Shown piece after piece: positions 15,868-23,191 of a stretch of 26,256 bases of DNA. The notes beneath the pieces are model-generated. The model was not told the DNA's origin and did no database searches. It was given only the letters and a program-made list of their open reading frames with translations. This DNA comes from Anaerolineales bacterium UBA4826 (GTDB lineage: Bacteria; Chloroflexota; Anaerolineae; UBA4142), in NCBI GenBank assembly GCA_002400365.1, contig DHFK01000142.1, positions 1 to 26,256 of the forward strand, written 5' to 3'. A program made the position numbers and the translations under genes. The first letter of the stretch is position 1. The number at the start of each line of letters is the position of its first letter.

Positions 15868-17049
15868 TTATCTCCAACGTCCGATGCGATTGACCAGCGC
15901 GACCAAGTCCATTACCTGCACCCGGCTTTGCAGTTTGCCGTGAATGTGCTGGAACTGCGTCAGGCAAGCCGGACAGGTCGTGAGCGCAACTTGCGCGCCC
16001 GTGGCTTCGATCTCGCGAAAGCGCTCGACGCCCGTTTTTTCGACCAGCCCCGGATAGTCGTAGCGCACAAAAGACCCCGCGCCGCAGCAGTACGCGTCGC
16101 GCTTGTGACGCGGCATCTCCGCTAGCCGCATCCCCGGCATCGCTTCGATAATTGCGCGCGGCGCATCGTACACACCCAAACCGCGACCCAGGGTGCAGGG
16201 ATCGTGGTACGTGACGACGACACCCGATTGGAATACATCGAAGCGTAAGCGACCCTCCTGCACCTGTCGAGCCAGTTCCTCGGTGATGTGGACTGCCGCA
16301 AAGGGCAGTGGCTCGCCCAGCACCTCCGGCGCATCCTCTCGAAACGCGCGCATGCAACCGGGGCAGTCAAAGACCACGCGCTCGACTCCCAGGCGCGTGA
16401 GTGTATCCACGTTGTGCCGCATCACCTCGGCGGCGCGCTCGCGCTGACCGGCGGCAAGGAATGGGTGTCCGCAGCACCATTCATCGCCGAGCACCGTAAA
16501 GTCGAGTCCCGACGCTTCCAGCGCGGCATACGCGTCGCCTGCCATCGTGCGGCGCACATAAGCCGGCGTGCACCCGACAAAGAACGCAACGCGCGCCGGT
16601 TTATCCAAACGTTCGCGATGCTTGAGCCACGCCTGTCGGTTGGCGTGCGGCTCACCGTAGAGATTGTGGCTCTCCGCGAGCCCATCTACGGCAGCCGCCA
16701 ATTGCGGCGGAATCAGCCCGCGCGCCGCCAGGTCTTGCCGCAGCGCGGTGTAAACCTTGTTCGTGTCAATGTATTTGAAGCAGTGGTCGGCGCAAGCGCG
16801 ACACTCAGTGCAGGCAAAGACGCGCGGGATCAGACTCTCGTCGTACGCGAGTTCCCCCTCCAAGATCGCGCGGGCAATGGTCATCCGGCCGCGCGCGCCG
16901 TACGACTCGAACGCACCCCAGGCATACGAAGGGCAGAGGTTAACCGGTCCCAGCCAACTCAGATCGAAACAAAAAGCGCAACGCAGGCACTCGTAGGTGG
17001 ACTGCGCGACCGATCGCAGGCGCAGGTCTGGCTCGTTTGGTTTGCTCAT
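15868..17049 (-). CDS. GlcF/HdrD-like Fe-S electron-transfer protein
   Basis: Cytoplasmic or membrane-associated Fe-S protein, 393 residues, that takes electrons from the partner FAD oxidoreductase. Two [4Fe-4S] sites are visible: Cys21, 24, 27 with Cys39-Pro, and Cys80, 83, 86, 90. The first has an unusual 11-residue gap before its last Cys. The C-terminal half has two Cys-rich CCG-type domains (EWCCGHPF with DCPGCM, and AYCCGAGSF with TCPACL), as in glycolate oxidase GlcF and heterodisulfide reductase subunits. The ATG overlaps the end of the FAD gene as ATGA, which supports a two-subunit enzyme. The acceptor is likely a quinone or a disulfide-type partner, but this is not determined. Confidence 0.88.
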   Translation of the reverse strand: MSKPNEPDLRLRSVAQSTYECLRCAFCFDLSWLGPVNLCPSYAWGAFESYGARGRMTIARAILEGELAYDESLIPRVFACTECRACADHCFKYIDTNKVYTALRQDLAARGLIPPQLAAAVDGLAESHNLYGEPHANRQAWLKHRERLDKPARVAFFVGCTPAYVRRTMAGDAYAALEASGLDFTVLGDEWCCGHPFLAAGQRERAAEVMRHNVDTLTRLGVERVVFDCPGCMRAFREDAPEVLGEPLPFAAVHITEELARQVQEGRLRFDVFQSGVVVTYHDPCTLGRGLGVYDAPRAIIEAMPGMRLAEMPRHKRDAYCCGAGSFVRYDYPGLVEKTGVERFREIEATGAQVALTTCPACLTQFQHIHGKLQSRVQVMDLVALVNRIGRWR

Positions 17050-18476
17050 CGTGATTGCTCCAACAGTTGACTATCGGCAGGCAATCCCAGCCCCAACACG
17101 CCCGGGTTGAGAATGTTTCGGGGATCGAGCGCGGCTTTGAGTCGTTTCATCAGTTCGTAGGTCGGACCGAGCCGAGGCATAATGTACGGCGCGATGCCTG
17201 CTACGATTCCCCCCGGCGACATCCACCGCCCGAAGAGAAGTTCGGAAATTTCCGCGCGGACGCGCAGCCCGACGCGCCACGCCTCGCGATCCATTTCAGG
17301 ATAGAGCGTATCTACCCAGAGAAAAGCGGCGTTGGGCGAAAAGTAAACGTCCATGCCCTTGACGCGCATTCCGACGCGCGCGAATTCCGCGTTGTTCGCG
17401 ATGTACTGTTGCACCAGCGGGATGGCTTGCTTGAGCGCCTGGGTGGGGACAAAGCCAGCCACTTCGGGACAATAGTAGGGACGACTGCCATAGTACGCGT
17501 CGGGCGGAGTGTTGCGCAGCCAGGAATACATGTGCTCGGTCCAGTAGCGCCGCGTCCCCTCCGAGTTTTGCGGGCGACCGGCGAACGACTCGCAGACCGC
17601 CCTGCAAATTTGCATTCGCTCAGCCGCGCGCGCCTCGTGGTCGCGAATGATGATTTGCAGGAACGCCTTGCCGCCAACGCCGGTCGGCGGCGGACCTCCA
17701 AAGAGACCGATAAGGAAGGTCGCGCCGTTTTGGTGCTGGATGCCAGCCACCGCGTCCACGCACTGGTCAATCGTGTCAAAGGCGTAGAAAAGGAAACGCT
17801 CACATTCCGGAATGCGGCGGATGCGCAGAGCGACCTGGGTAATGATTCCCAACGTGCCGCACGCGCCGATGAACAACCCCGCCAGGTCGGGCCCATTCGC
17901 GCCGCGCTCGATTGGAAAGGGCGCATCGGCGTTTGCCCACGAGCCGGTGCGGATCACCGCGCCGTCCGGCAAGACAACCTCCAACGCGACGACATGGTTG
18001 CCGGTGACGCCGTACTCGCTGATGCCGTGAGGCACCGCGTTAAAAGCCACCGTGCCGCCGACGGTGCAGGAGAACATGCCGCCGCCGCCGGGCACCGTCA
18101 TCTCCAAGCCCAATTTGCCCAGTTCGCTGTCCACCGCGTGCCAAATGGCGCCCGGCTCGGTGATGACGACCTGGTTTTCCACATCAATCTTGAGAATCCG
18201 ATTCATCAGATCCAGCGCCAGCACGATGCAGCCCTCTTTCACGCCGGCATCCACAAAGGTGGTGGCGCGTCCCCAGAGAAACAGCGGCTTGCCTACCTCG
18301 TTCGCCAACTTGACCAGCGCGACGATTTCGTCCGTGCTCTCCGGGCGCACGATATAGCCGGGAACGCCGCCGGGCGTCGGACCGCAATCGCGCCGATAAC
18401 ACATGCGATCCGCAAGCGCATCGCTGACGTGCTCGGGTCCACAAATGGAGCGTAAGCGTTCGATGAGTTCTGCCAT
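17046..18476 (-). CDS. GlcD-like FAD-linked oxidoreductase
   Basis: FAD enzyme of the vanillyl-alcohol-oxidase fold (FAD_binding_4 plus FAD-oxidase_C), 476 residues, normal for GlcD-type 2-hydroxyacid dehydrogenases. Visible are the FAD-domain segment IVRPESTDEIVALVKLAN, the flavin-contacting PGGGGMFSCTVGGT, and the C-terminal signature LDPRNILNPG. An AAGGA site lies nine bases upstream of the ATG. The overlapping Fe-S gene shows it works as a D/F-type pair oxidising a hydroxyacid or similar compound. The substrate is unknown. It starts 116 bases downstream of the amidohydrolase gene, with a palindromic repeat between them. Confidence 0.88.
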   Translation of the reverse strand: MAELIERLRSICGPEHVSDALADRMCYRRDCGPTPGGVPGYIVRPESTDEIVALVKLANEVGKPLFLWGRATTFVDAGVKEGCIVLALDLMNRILKIDVENQVVITEPGAIWHAVDSELGKLGLEMTVPGGGGMFSCTVGGTVAFNAVPHGISEYGVTGNHVVALEVVLPDGAVIRTGSWANADAPFPIERGANGPDLAGLFIGACGTLGIITQVALRIRRIPECERFLFYAFDTIDQCVDAVAGIQHQNGATFLIGLFGGPPPTGVGGKAFLQIIIRDHEARAAERMQICRAVCESFAGRPQNSEGTRRYWTEHMYSWLRNTPPDAYYGSRPYYCPEVAGFVPTQALKQAIPLVQQYIANNAEFARVGMRVKGMDVYFSPNAAFLWVDTLYPEMDREAWRVGLRVRAEISELLFGRWMSPGGIVAGIAPYIMPRLGPTYELMKRLKAALDPRNILNPGVLGLGLPADSQLLEQSR

Positions 18477-18501
18477 AAGCGCGTGTCCTTCTACATCAGC
18501 A

Positions 18502-18579
18502 CGTCATTGCGAGGGCGGTTTTCGCCCGAAGCAATCTCTAACGTTGGGGATTGCTTCGCAAACTGCGCTCGCAATGACA
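18502..18579. repeat. GTCATTGCGAG palindromic interspersed repeat
   Basis: Outer arms CGTCATTGCGAG (18502-18513) and CTCGCAATGAC (18568-18578) are inverted, and inner arms GAAGCAATCTC and GGGGATTGCTTCG also pair. This closely resembles a palindromic repeat seen between genes in many bacterial genomes. It fills most of the gap between the amidohydrolase and the FAD oxidoreductase. Confidence 0.88.
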
Positions 18580-18592
18580 CGCTGCCAGTTAT

Positions 18593-19444
18593 CTATATTC
18601 CCAAGATTCCGAGCACATCGCGATTGACAATCCCCTCCAAGACATCCATGGAGAGCCGGGGCAAGCCGGTTCCTTTGGGAATCTCGATCAACGCGTACAG
18701 GGCATCTCGCGTCTCGTCCGGCGTGTACCATGGATAGTCCGACGCGAACAGCAACTTGTCCGTCACCCCGTACTCCATCGCGGCGACGATGGCGTTGTAG
18801 ACAAACCAGGGACGCTCTACCATCGCCGAAACGTCCACGTACAACTGCGGGTGCTTGCGCGCCATGACGATCGCTTCCGTCGCCCAGGGGTAGCAGAGGT
18901 GACTCAGGATCATTTTGATTTCGGGGAAATCGCGAAGCACCCTGTCCAGCCGAACCGGATGCGCTGCTTCCAATGGACCGAAACGCGCCATCAGCGATGT
19001 GCCCTGGTGCCAGATGATGGGGACACCCAACTCGCGGATCTTTTCGTAGAGTGGGTAAACTGCCCGGCTGTCCGGCTCGAAATTCTGGTAGATGGGCGAC
19101 AACTTGACCCCGCGTAATCCGAGCGTGCGCACCGCCCGCTCAAGATCGGGCACGGCGGTTGGTGAGTTGGGATTGACGCTGGCAAATCCAATCACTTTAT
19201 CTGGGCAGCGCTTGGCAAGCGCGCTGACGAATTCATTGTTGGCGGTAATCCAGTACGGCGGCGCGGCGACGGCGAGCACGATCGCCTTGTCCACCATCGC
19301 CATCCCGTTCAGAAATTCTTCGACGAATCCTTCTTGAAACGTTCCATCCGGCAGCAACTCGGTTTCGAGATTGTACTTGCCGTAGTGACCCTGGGTTATC
19401 TTGACGCTGCGGCGGTGTGGATGAGTATGCACGTCAACGATCAT
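18593..19444 (-). CDS. Amidohydrolase-related TIM-barrel hydrolase/decarboxylase
   Basis: Metal-dependent hydrolase of the amidohydrolase-2 group (PF04909-type), 283 residues. The ligand motif HTH at residues 6-8 is followed by IIWHQGT, ILSHLCYPW and the C-terminal LFASDYPW, whose Asp is catalytic. Family members hydrolyse amides or lactones or remove carboxyl groups from aromatic acids. The start has GGAG seven bases upstream. It lies downstream of a deaminase-type amidohydrolase and upstream of the FAD/Fe-S oxidoreductase, so it probably handles the product of the deaminase. The substrate cannot be named. Confidence 0.88.
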   Translation of the reverse strand: MIVDVHTHPHRRSVKITQGHYGKYNLETELLPDGTFQEGFVEEFLNGMAMVDKAIVLAVAAPPYWITANNEFVSALAKRCPDKVIGFASVNPNSPTAVPDLERAVRTLGLRGVKLSPIYQNFEPDSRAVYPLYEKIRELGVPIIWHQGTSLMARFGPLEAAHPVRLDRVLRDFPEIKMILSHLCYPWATEAIVMARKHPQLYVDVSAMVERPWFVYNAIVAAMEYGVTDKLLFASDYPWYTPDETRDALYALIEIPKGTGLPRLSMDVLEGIVNRDVLGILGI

Positions 19445-19477
19445 GCGTTATCTCCTTCTTGCCTGCCGGGGGTGGTA

Positions 19478-19518
19478 GCCCAGCCGCGCTGGGCACTCAG
19501 CGGGCAGCACGGCTGCCC
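19478..19518. repeat. Double hairpin between the two amidohydrolase genes
   Basis: Two adjacent stems, GCCCAGCCGCGCTGGGC (19478-19494) and GGGCAGCACGGCTGCCC (19502-19518), fill the 76-base gap. They run up to the stop of the deaminase gene. No T-run follows, so termination is unlikely; mRNA stabilisation or an interspersed repeat fits better. Confidence 0.75.
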
Positions 19519-19520
19519 TC

Positions 19521-20849
19521 CTACCCGTTGTGAGCAAACACCGCCTTGCCTGCCGCGTTCGCCTCTTCAATCAACTCGGCTTCGTTCACGGTAAGAATCC
19601 GGCGATCGCGCATTACGATCCGACCATCTACGATCGTGTCGCGCACGTCAGCCGCGCGGGCGCAGAACACGAGCGTCGTCACGAGATCATGAAGCGGGCG
19701 GAGATGCGCGCCGCTCAAGTCAACGATGACGAGATCCGCTAGGCGGCCTGGTTCGATCACGCCTGCGTCTACCCGGCAAACTCGCGCGCCGACGGCGGTC
19801 GCCATTTCGAAAACATCTGCCGCCGCAAGCGCCGCGGCATCCTCCGCGCCGACGCGCGCGAGCAGCGCGGCGCACCGCATCTCTTCCCACATGTCCAACA
19901 AATCGTTCGATGCAGCGCCGTCGGTTCCAAGCGCGACGCGGATACCGGCGCGGCGCAGCGCCGGGACCGGGGCAATGCCGTCTGCCAGTTTCATGTTGCT
20001 CTTCGGGCAATGCACCACAGACACGTCCCAGCGCGCCAAGCGCTCAATCTCGTCCTGGTTCACGTGGACGCAATGCGCCGCGCTCAGGCGCGAACTCAGA
20101 ATTCTCAAGCGCTCCAATCGCTCCGGCGGGCGGAAGCCAATCGTCTGCATGGATTCTGTCACTTCATCCGACCTTTCGGAGACGTGGATGTGCAAACCGA
20201 GATCGCGCGCCGCGGTGGTTTCGGATGCCCACTGGAGCAAACCGTCACTGCAAAGAAACGCCGCGGATGGAGCGAGCGCCATCGTCACACGGCTCTGGGG
20301 ATTGTGGTGGGCATCAATGTAGGCGAGGGCTTCTTCCCGGAGGCGCGCGGGCGCCGTTTGCACGTTAGCGGGAAGCCACATATCCGCCAGGGTAATCGCG
20401 CCGACGCCGCGAATCCCAATGTCGCGCCAGCCCGCGACGATGCCTTGCCAGGAGCCGGAGAGATCACTATCCTGGCAGCACGTCACGCCTCCGCGAATCA
20501 TCTCGATGCTGGCGAGAGCAGACCACAAATAGGACAGCCGCGCATTCCCTGCGCGCAGTTCGCGCAGAATGACGCCTACCGTCGGGAACAGCGCCGCGTT
20601 GCACCACGGGACGAGCGGCAAGCCGTCGCCCACGCCTTTGAGAAAGTTTTGATACAGATGAGTGTGAGCATTGACTAGTCCGGGGATTACGGCACAGCCG
20701 GAGGCATCAATTAGTTCAGCAGCGGGAGGGATGGCAAGGGATGGTCCAATCGCCGCGACCCGGTTGCCCTCGATCAGGAGATCGGCGCGCGCTTGAACAT
20801 GGCGCGCGTCGCGCACGACGAAATCAGCATTGCGAATGTAGATCGTCAT
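19521..20849 (-). CDS. Amidohydrolase, deaminase/chlorohydrolase-like
   Basis: Cytoplasmic metal-dependent hydrolase of the SAH/MTA deaminase and AtzA/TrzN group, 442 residues. Ligands are seen as HTH (His62, His64), LHIHVSE, HCVHV and GTDGAASND. The domain starts and ends with the small beta-sandwich typical of the group (YIRNADFVV, ADLVIVDL). Enzymes here remove amino or other groups from purine-like or triazine-like rings. The ATG at 20849 is chosen because the upstream extension would need a TTG and has no homology-like content. The gene has a long leader (about 300 bases) from a strong promoter at 21155-21183, with a hairpin and T-run 35 bases before the start, so expression may depend on read-through. 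Confidence 0.88.
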   Translation of the reverse strand: MTIYIRNADFVVRDARHVQARADLLIEGNRVAAIGPSLAIPPAAELIDASGCAVIPGLVNAHTHLYQNFLKGVGDGLPLVPWCNAALFPTVGVILRELRAGNARLSYLWSALASIEMIRGGVTCCQDSDLSGSWQGIVAGWRDIGIRGVGAITLADMWLPANVQTAPARLREEALAYIDAHHNPQSRVTMALAPSAAFLCSDGLLQWASETTAARDLGLHIHVSERSDEVTESMQTIGFRPPERLERLRILSSRLSAAHCVHVNQDEIERLARWDVSVVHCPKSNMKLADGIAPVPALRRAGIRVALGTDGAASNDLLDMWEEMRCAALLARVGAEDAAALAAADVFEMATAVGARVCRVDAGVIEPGRLADLVIVDLSGAHLRPLHDLVTTLVFCARAADVRDTIVDGRIVMRDRRILTVNEAELIEEANAAGKAVFAHNG

Positions 20850-20883
20850 TGCGTACTCTGATCTAACCTTGCGGAGGGTGAAC

Positions 20884-20950
20884 AAAAAAACGAATCCATC
20901 GGCGTACCTCGTCCGAGTCTTTACTCAGACGAATGTATCAACCGATGGAT
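20884..20950 (-). terminator. Two-tier hairpin with T-run
   Basis: On the minus strand, a stem of ATCCATCGG (20942-20950) with CCGATGGAT (20894-20902) encloses a second, 10-bp stem (20909-20918 with 20923-20932) closed by a four-base loop. Seven T residues follow at 20884-20890. This is a good intrinsic terminator for leftward transcription. It sits between the promoter at 21155-21183 and the amidohydrolase start, so it is either an attenuator, the end of a small RNA, or the terminator of the Mch/Mer operon. Confidence 0.75.
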
Positions 20951-21148
20951 CTGTAGCAATCTCGCGCAAATTCAACGCGTCTGGCAGCAAGCCGCCGTGG
21001 CGCTGAAAGATTCGAGGTCGCAGTCAGAAAGAACAACATTGTCACTGACATGCGGAGTGCTCTCCAAAACACTTGGGTCGAGTTGAGTTTAGCGAACCCT
21101 GAAACGAACCTTATCTTTGCTCAATGTGAGAATATGCTAATAGCATTT
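20884..21148 (-). ncRNA. Candidate small RNA or attenuated leader (unrecognised)
   Basis: About 265 nt lie between a predicted start near 21148, seven bases after a perfect -10 box, and the T-run at 20884. No good open frame is seen in it on the minus strand. Possible local stems include GGGTTCG with CGACCC in the first third. I compared it by eye with purine, T-box, tmRNA, SRP and RNase P hallmarks and recognised none. Transcription is inferred only from the promoter and terminator signals. Confidence 0.45.
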
Positions 21149-21157
21149 GCTCACATT
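21123..21157. promoter_or_regulatory. 35-bp palindromic operator candidate
   Basis: A near-perfect palindrome centred at 21140: outer arms AATGTGAG and CTCACATT, inner ATGCTA-A-TAGCAT, with two mismatched pairs between. It overlaps the end of the -10 box and the expected transcription start of the 21155-21183 promoter, the classic place for a repressor site. The regulator is not identifiable from the site. Confidence 0.7.
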
Positions 21158-21183
21158 ATACGGTGTATGCCGATATTTGTCAA
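21155..21183 (-). promoter_or_regulatory. Consensus sigma-70-type promoter
   Basis: On the minus strand, TTGACA (21178-21183) and TATAAT (21155-21160) are separated by exactly 17 bases. Both boxes are perfect matches to the bacterial housekeeping consensus. It begins nine bases after the stop of the Mer-like gene and reads toward the amidohydrolase genes. Confidence 0.85.
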
Positions 21184-21191
21184 CAACAAAA

Positions 21192-22208
21192 TCACCATCC
21201 GGCAAACGCGTCCACGACCGGCTTGATGTCGTCCATCAGCGGATACAAGATCGGGCACGTCACGCCTGCGTCCATGTATTGCTGCACTTTTGCCTGACAT
21301 TCACGCGTCGTGCCGACAGCCATCAGATTGCGAACGACATCGTCCGGGATCAACTTCATCGCCGCGTCATAGCCCGCGCGCGTGGGTGGATAGCCAAGCA
21401 CTCGTTGCACGGCATCAATCAAATCTTGACTCACACCACTTGCCGTGATGATGTGCGGTTCCATCGCCAGGTAGTTCGCCACGAGCCGGCGACCCTCGTC
21501 CATTGCTGCCGCCGGGTTTTCGTCTGACAGGGAACAGACGATCAGTTCAAGGCGATCCACATCGGCGAGAGTTTTGCCCGCGCGCGCAGCGCCGATCCGC
21601 ACATGTTCGATTGCGTCCCGAATATAGTCTACGGAGACGACATAGTTCAAGACCACGCCGTCGCAAATCTCTCCAGCCAATTCAAGCATCTGGGGTCCGG
21701 TCGCGCCGATGTAGATGGGAATGTCACGCGGCGCCGGATTGCCAAAGACCACGTCCAGCCGGACACGATCCAACTGAACGAACTCACCTTTGTACGTCAC
21801 CTCTTCCATGGTGAACAGTTGGCGCGCTGCCTCGACGTGTTCGCGCATCGCTTGCAGCGGCTTGTGCCGATGCTCGCCCACCCGGCTCGCGATCGGTTCC
21901 CACCATGCTCCCAGTCCCAGCATCACGCGACCGCGTCCGTCAACCAGTCCGCCCAATTCCCACATCGTAGACCAGGTCGCCGCGATCACCGCGACGTTGC
22001 GCGTCCAGATCGGCAGGACGGCTGAACCGACCCGTAAGCGTTTCGTCTGAGCCAGGAACGCCGACATCATCACCACACAGTCGCGTGCCAGGCGCGTGTC
22101 CGCCTGCCAGATCTCGGTCAAGCCGTGTTCTTCAGCGTACTTTGCCATCTCGATTTCGTACCGGATGTCGTGCTTGTCTTGCATATAGAGCGCCATGCGT
22201 TGCGTCAT
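21192..22208 (-). CDS. LLM-class F420-dependent reductase, Mer-like
   Basis: Luciferase-like TIM-barrel oxidoreductase, 338 residues, of the group that includes F420-dependent methylene-H4MPT reductase. Typical segments are LTEIWQADTRLARDCVVMMS, VGSAVLPIWTRNV, RGRVMLGLGAWW and IYIGATGPQMLELAGEICDG. In methanogens Mer converts methylene-H4MPT to methyl-H4MPT with reduced F420. The ATG overlaps the end of the Mch gene as ATGA and has GAGG six bases upstream. Being the direct partner of Mch favours a role in the H4MPT branch, although many LLM enzymes act on other substrates, so the exact reaction is inferred from context. Confidence 0.85.
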   Translation of the reverse strand: MTQRMALYMQDKHDIRYEIEMAKYAEEHGLTEIWQADTRLARDCVVMMSAFLAQTKRLRVGSAVLPIWTRNVAVIAATWSTMWELGGLVDGRGRVMLGLGAWWEPIASRVGEHRHKPLQAMREHVEAARQLFTMEEVTYKGEFVQLDRVRLDVVFGNPAPRDIPIYIGATGPQMLELAGEICDGVVLNYVVSVDYIRDAIEHVRIGAARAGKTLADVDRLELIVCSLSDENPAAAMDEGRRLVANYLAMEPHIITASGVSQDLIDAVQRVLGYPPTRAGYDAAMKLIPDDVVRNLMAVGTTRECQAKVQQYMDAGVTCPILYPLMDDIKPVVDAFAGW

Positions 22209-23176
22209 CGTTTGCCTCGCGTAAACGAGTGGAACAATCTCTCTTCGTCAATCTGACCGGCGACGAACACGCTGCCCGTCAGCAGGTTTGCCATCGTCAC
22301 TTGCGCGGGCGCATCGAATCGCGCGGGAATGTTGAAAAGGGTGCGCCCGTAGGTTTCGTAGATCTCGGCGAATCCTTTGCCATAGTCCGCGCCCGCCTGT
22401 GCTGAGAAGGGCAGGCGCTCAATCGTCCGGCGAACCTCGTCGTCATCTGGATGGCGTACCCACAAGCCGGAACTGCTGCCGTAGATTAGCGCATCGTTGA
22501 TCCGACCGATCGCTAGCACTTCGTCATTGATCACCGGCGCAATGGGCGCGCGCCCGTACCCATAAAGCACAGTCGAAATGTCGAACGATGTGTTCCGCGC
22601 TAAAGCGATAATGCACTGCTCAAAAGCCCGACTGGCTACCTGGACCGAACCGACCAACGATGCGCTCGGCGCGACCATCGCCGTCAAATTGGTTAGCGGG
22701 ATGCCGCAAGCATCGGCGACTAGTTGCAGAGTCGCTTCGTCCGGCAGACGATTCATCTGGAGTTGGAGCAAAGCGAACGGGCTGGGGTCTTTGTATCCCA
22801 CACGTTTGGAAAAGCGATCGGCGTGCGCTTTCGCTCGCGCTGGACCTGACCCGACCGGGGCGAATTCGCCGTCCCCCAATTTCCAGCCCCCTGCCTCGCA
22901 GGCGATCACCGACAGCATTGGGTTGTCAATCACGATTTCTGCCGTGGGCACCTCGATGTCCTTGATCTGCATCCGACCGTAGGAACACTCTGCCATTCCG
23001 CCGTGAGCCGCCTCGACCCACAACCTGGCGCCGAGCCAACTACCGCTGGCTTCCACGCCCATGTCCACGATGGTTGCTCCGCCGGGCGATTGGATGATCT
23101 GCGCGCCATGGCGGCAGGGATCGTCCAGAATCGGAGCGATGATCGCCAAGCCGGCTTCATTGAGACTCTTCGGCAT
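22205..23176 (-). CDS. mch: Methenyltetrahydromethanopterin cyclohydrolase
   Basis: Interconverts methenyl-H4MPT and formyl-H4MPT in the archaeal-type C1 pathway, 323 residues, the normal family size. Conserved blocks are CEAGGWKLG, GSGPARA (109-115), MVAPSASLVGS (167-177), APIAPV (210-215), AIGRINDALIYG (222-233) and YGKGFAEIY. The start is well supported by GAGGAGG just upstream. It follows the aldehyde oxidoreductase by 15 bases and overlaps the Mer-like gene, so all share one operon. No other H4MPT enzyme (Ftr, Fhc, Mtd/MtdB, Fae) is in the window. In bacteria this gene is mostly known from methylotrophs, so its setting beside tungsten enzymes is unusual. Confidence 0.92.
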   Translation of the reverse strand: MPKSLNEAGLAIIAPILDDPCRHGAQIIQSPGGATIVDMGVEASGSWLGARLWVEAAHGGMAECSYGRMQIKDIEVPTAEIVIDNPMLSVIACEAGGWKLGDGEFAPVGSGPARAKAHADRFSKRVGYKDPSPFALLQLQMNRLPDEATLQLVADACGIPLTNLTAMVAPSASLVGSVQVASRAFEQCIIALARNTSFDISTVLYGYGRAPIAPVINDEVLAIGRINDALIYGSSSGLWVRHPDDDEVRRTIERLPFSAQAGADYGKGFAEIYETYGRTLFNIPARFDAPAQVTMANLLTGSVFVAGQIDEERLFHSFTRGKR

Positions 23177-23191
23177 TTTTCCTCCTCGCCT

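Noticed and set aside
15866..16357. 164-residue N-terminal extension of the M19 gene
   Set aside because: It lies entirely within the Fe-S gene, has Arg/Gly-rich random composition, and a well-placed ribosome site marks the ATG at 15865.
17055..18455. 466-codon open frame on the plus strand opposite the GlcD-like gene
   Set aside because: Same kind of antisense shadow; the minus strand has all FAD-enzyme motifs.
20884..21148. Known riboswitch, T-box or housekeeping RNA
   Set aside because: I could not find conserved core sequences of purine, T-box, tmRNA, SRP or RNase P RNAs; the element stays unassigned.
21123..21157. CRP/FNR-type binding site
   Set aside because: The TGTGA and TCACA half-sites are present, but the distance between them is far larger than the six bases of a standard site.
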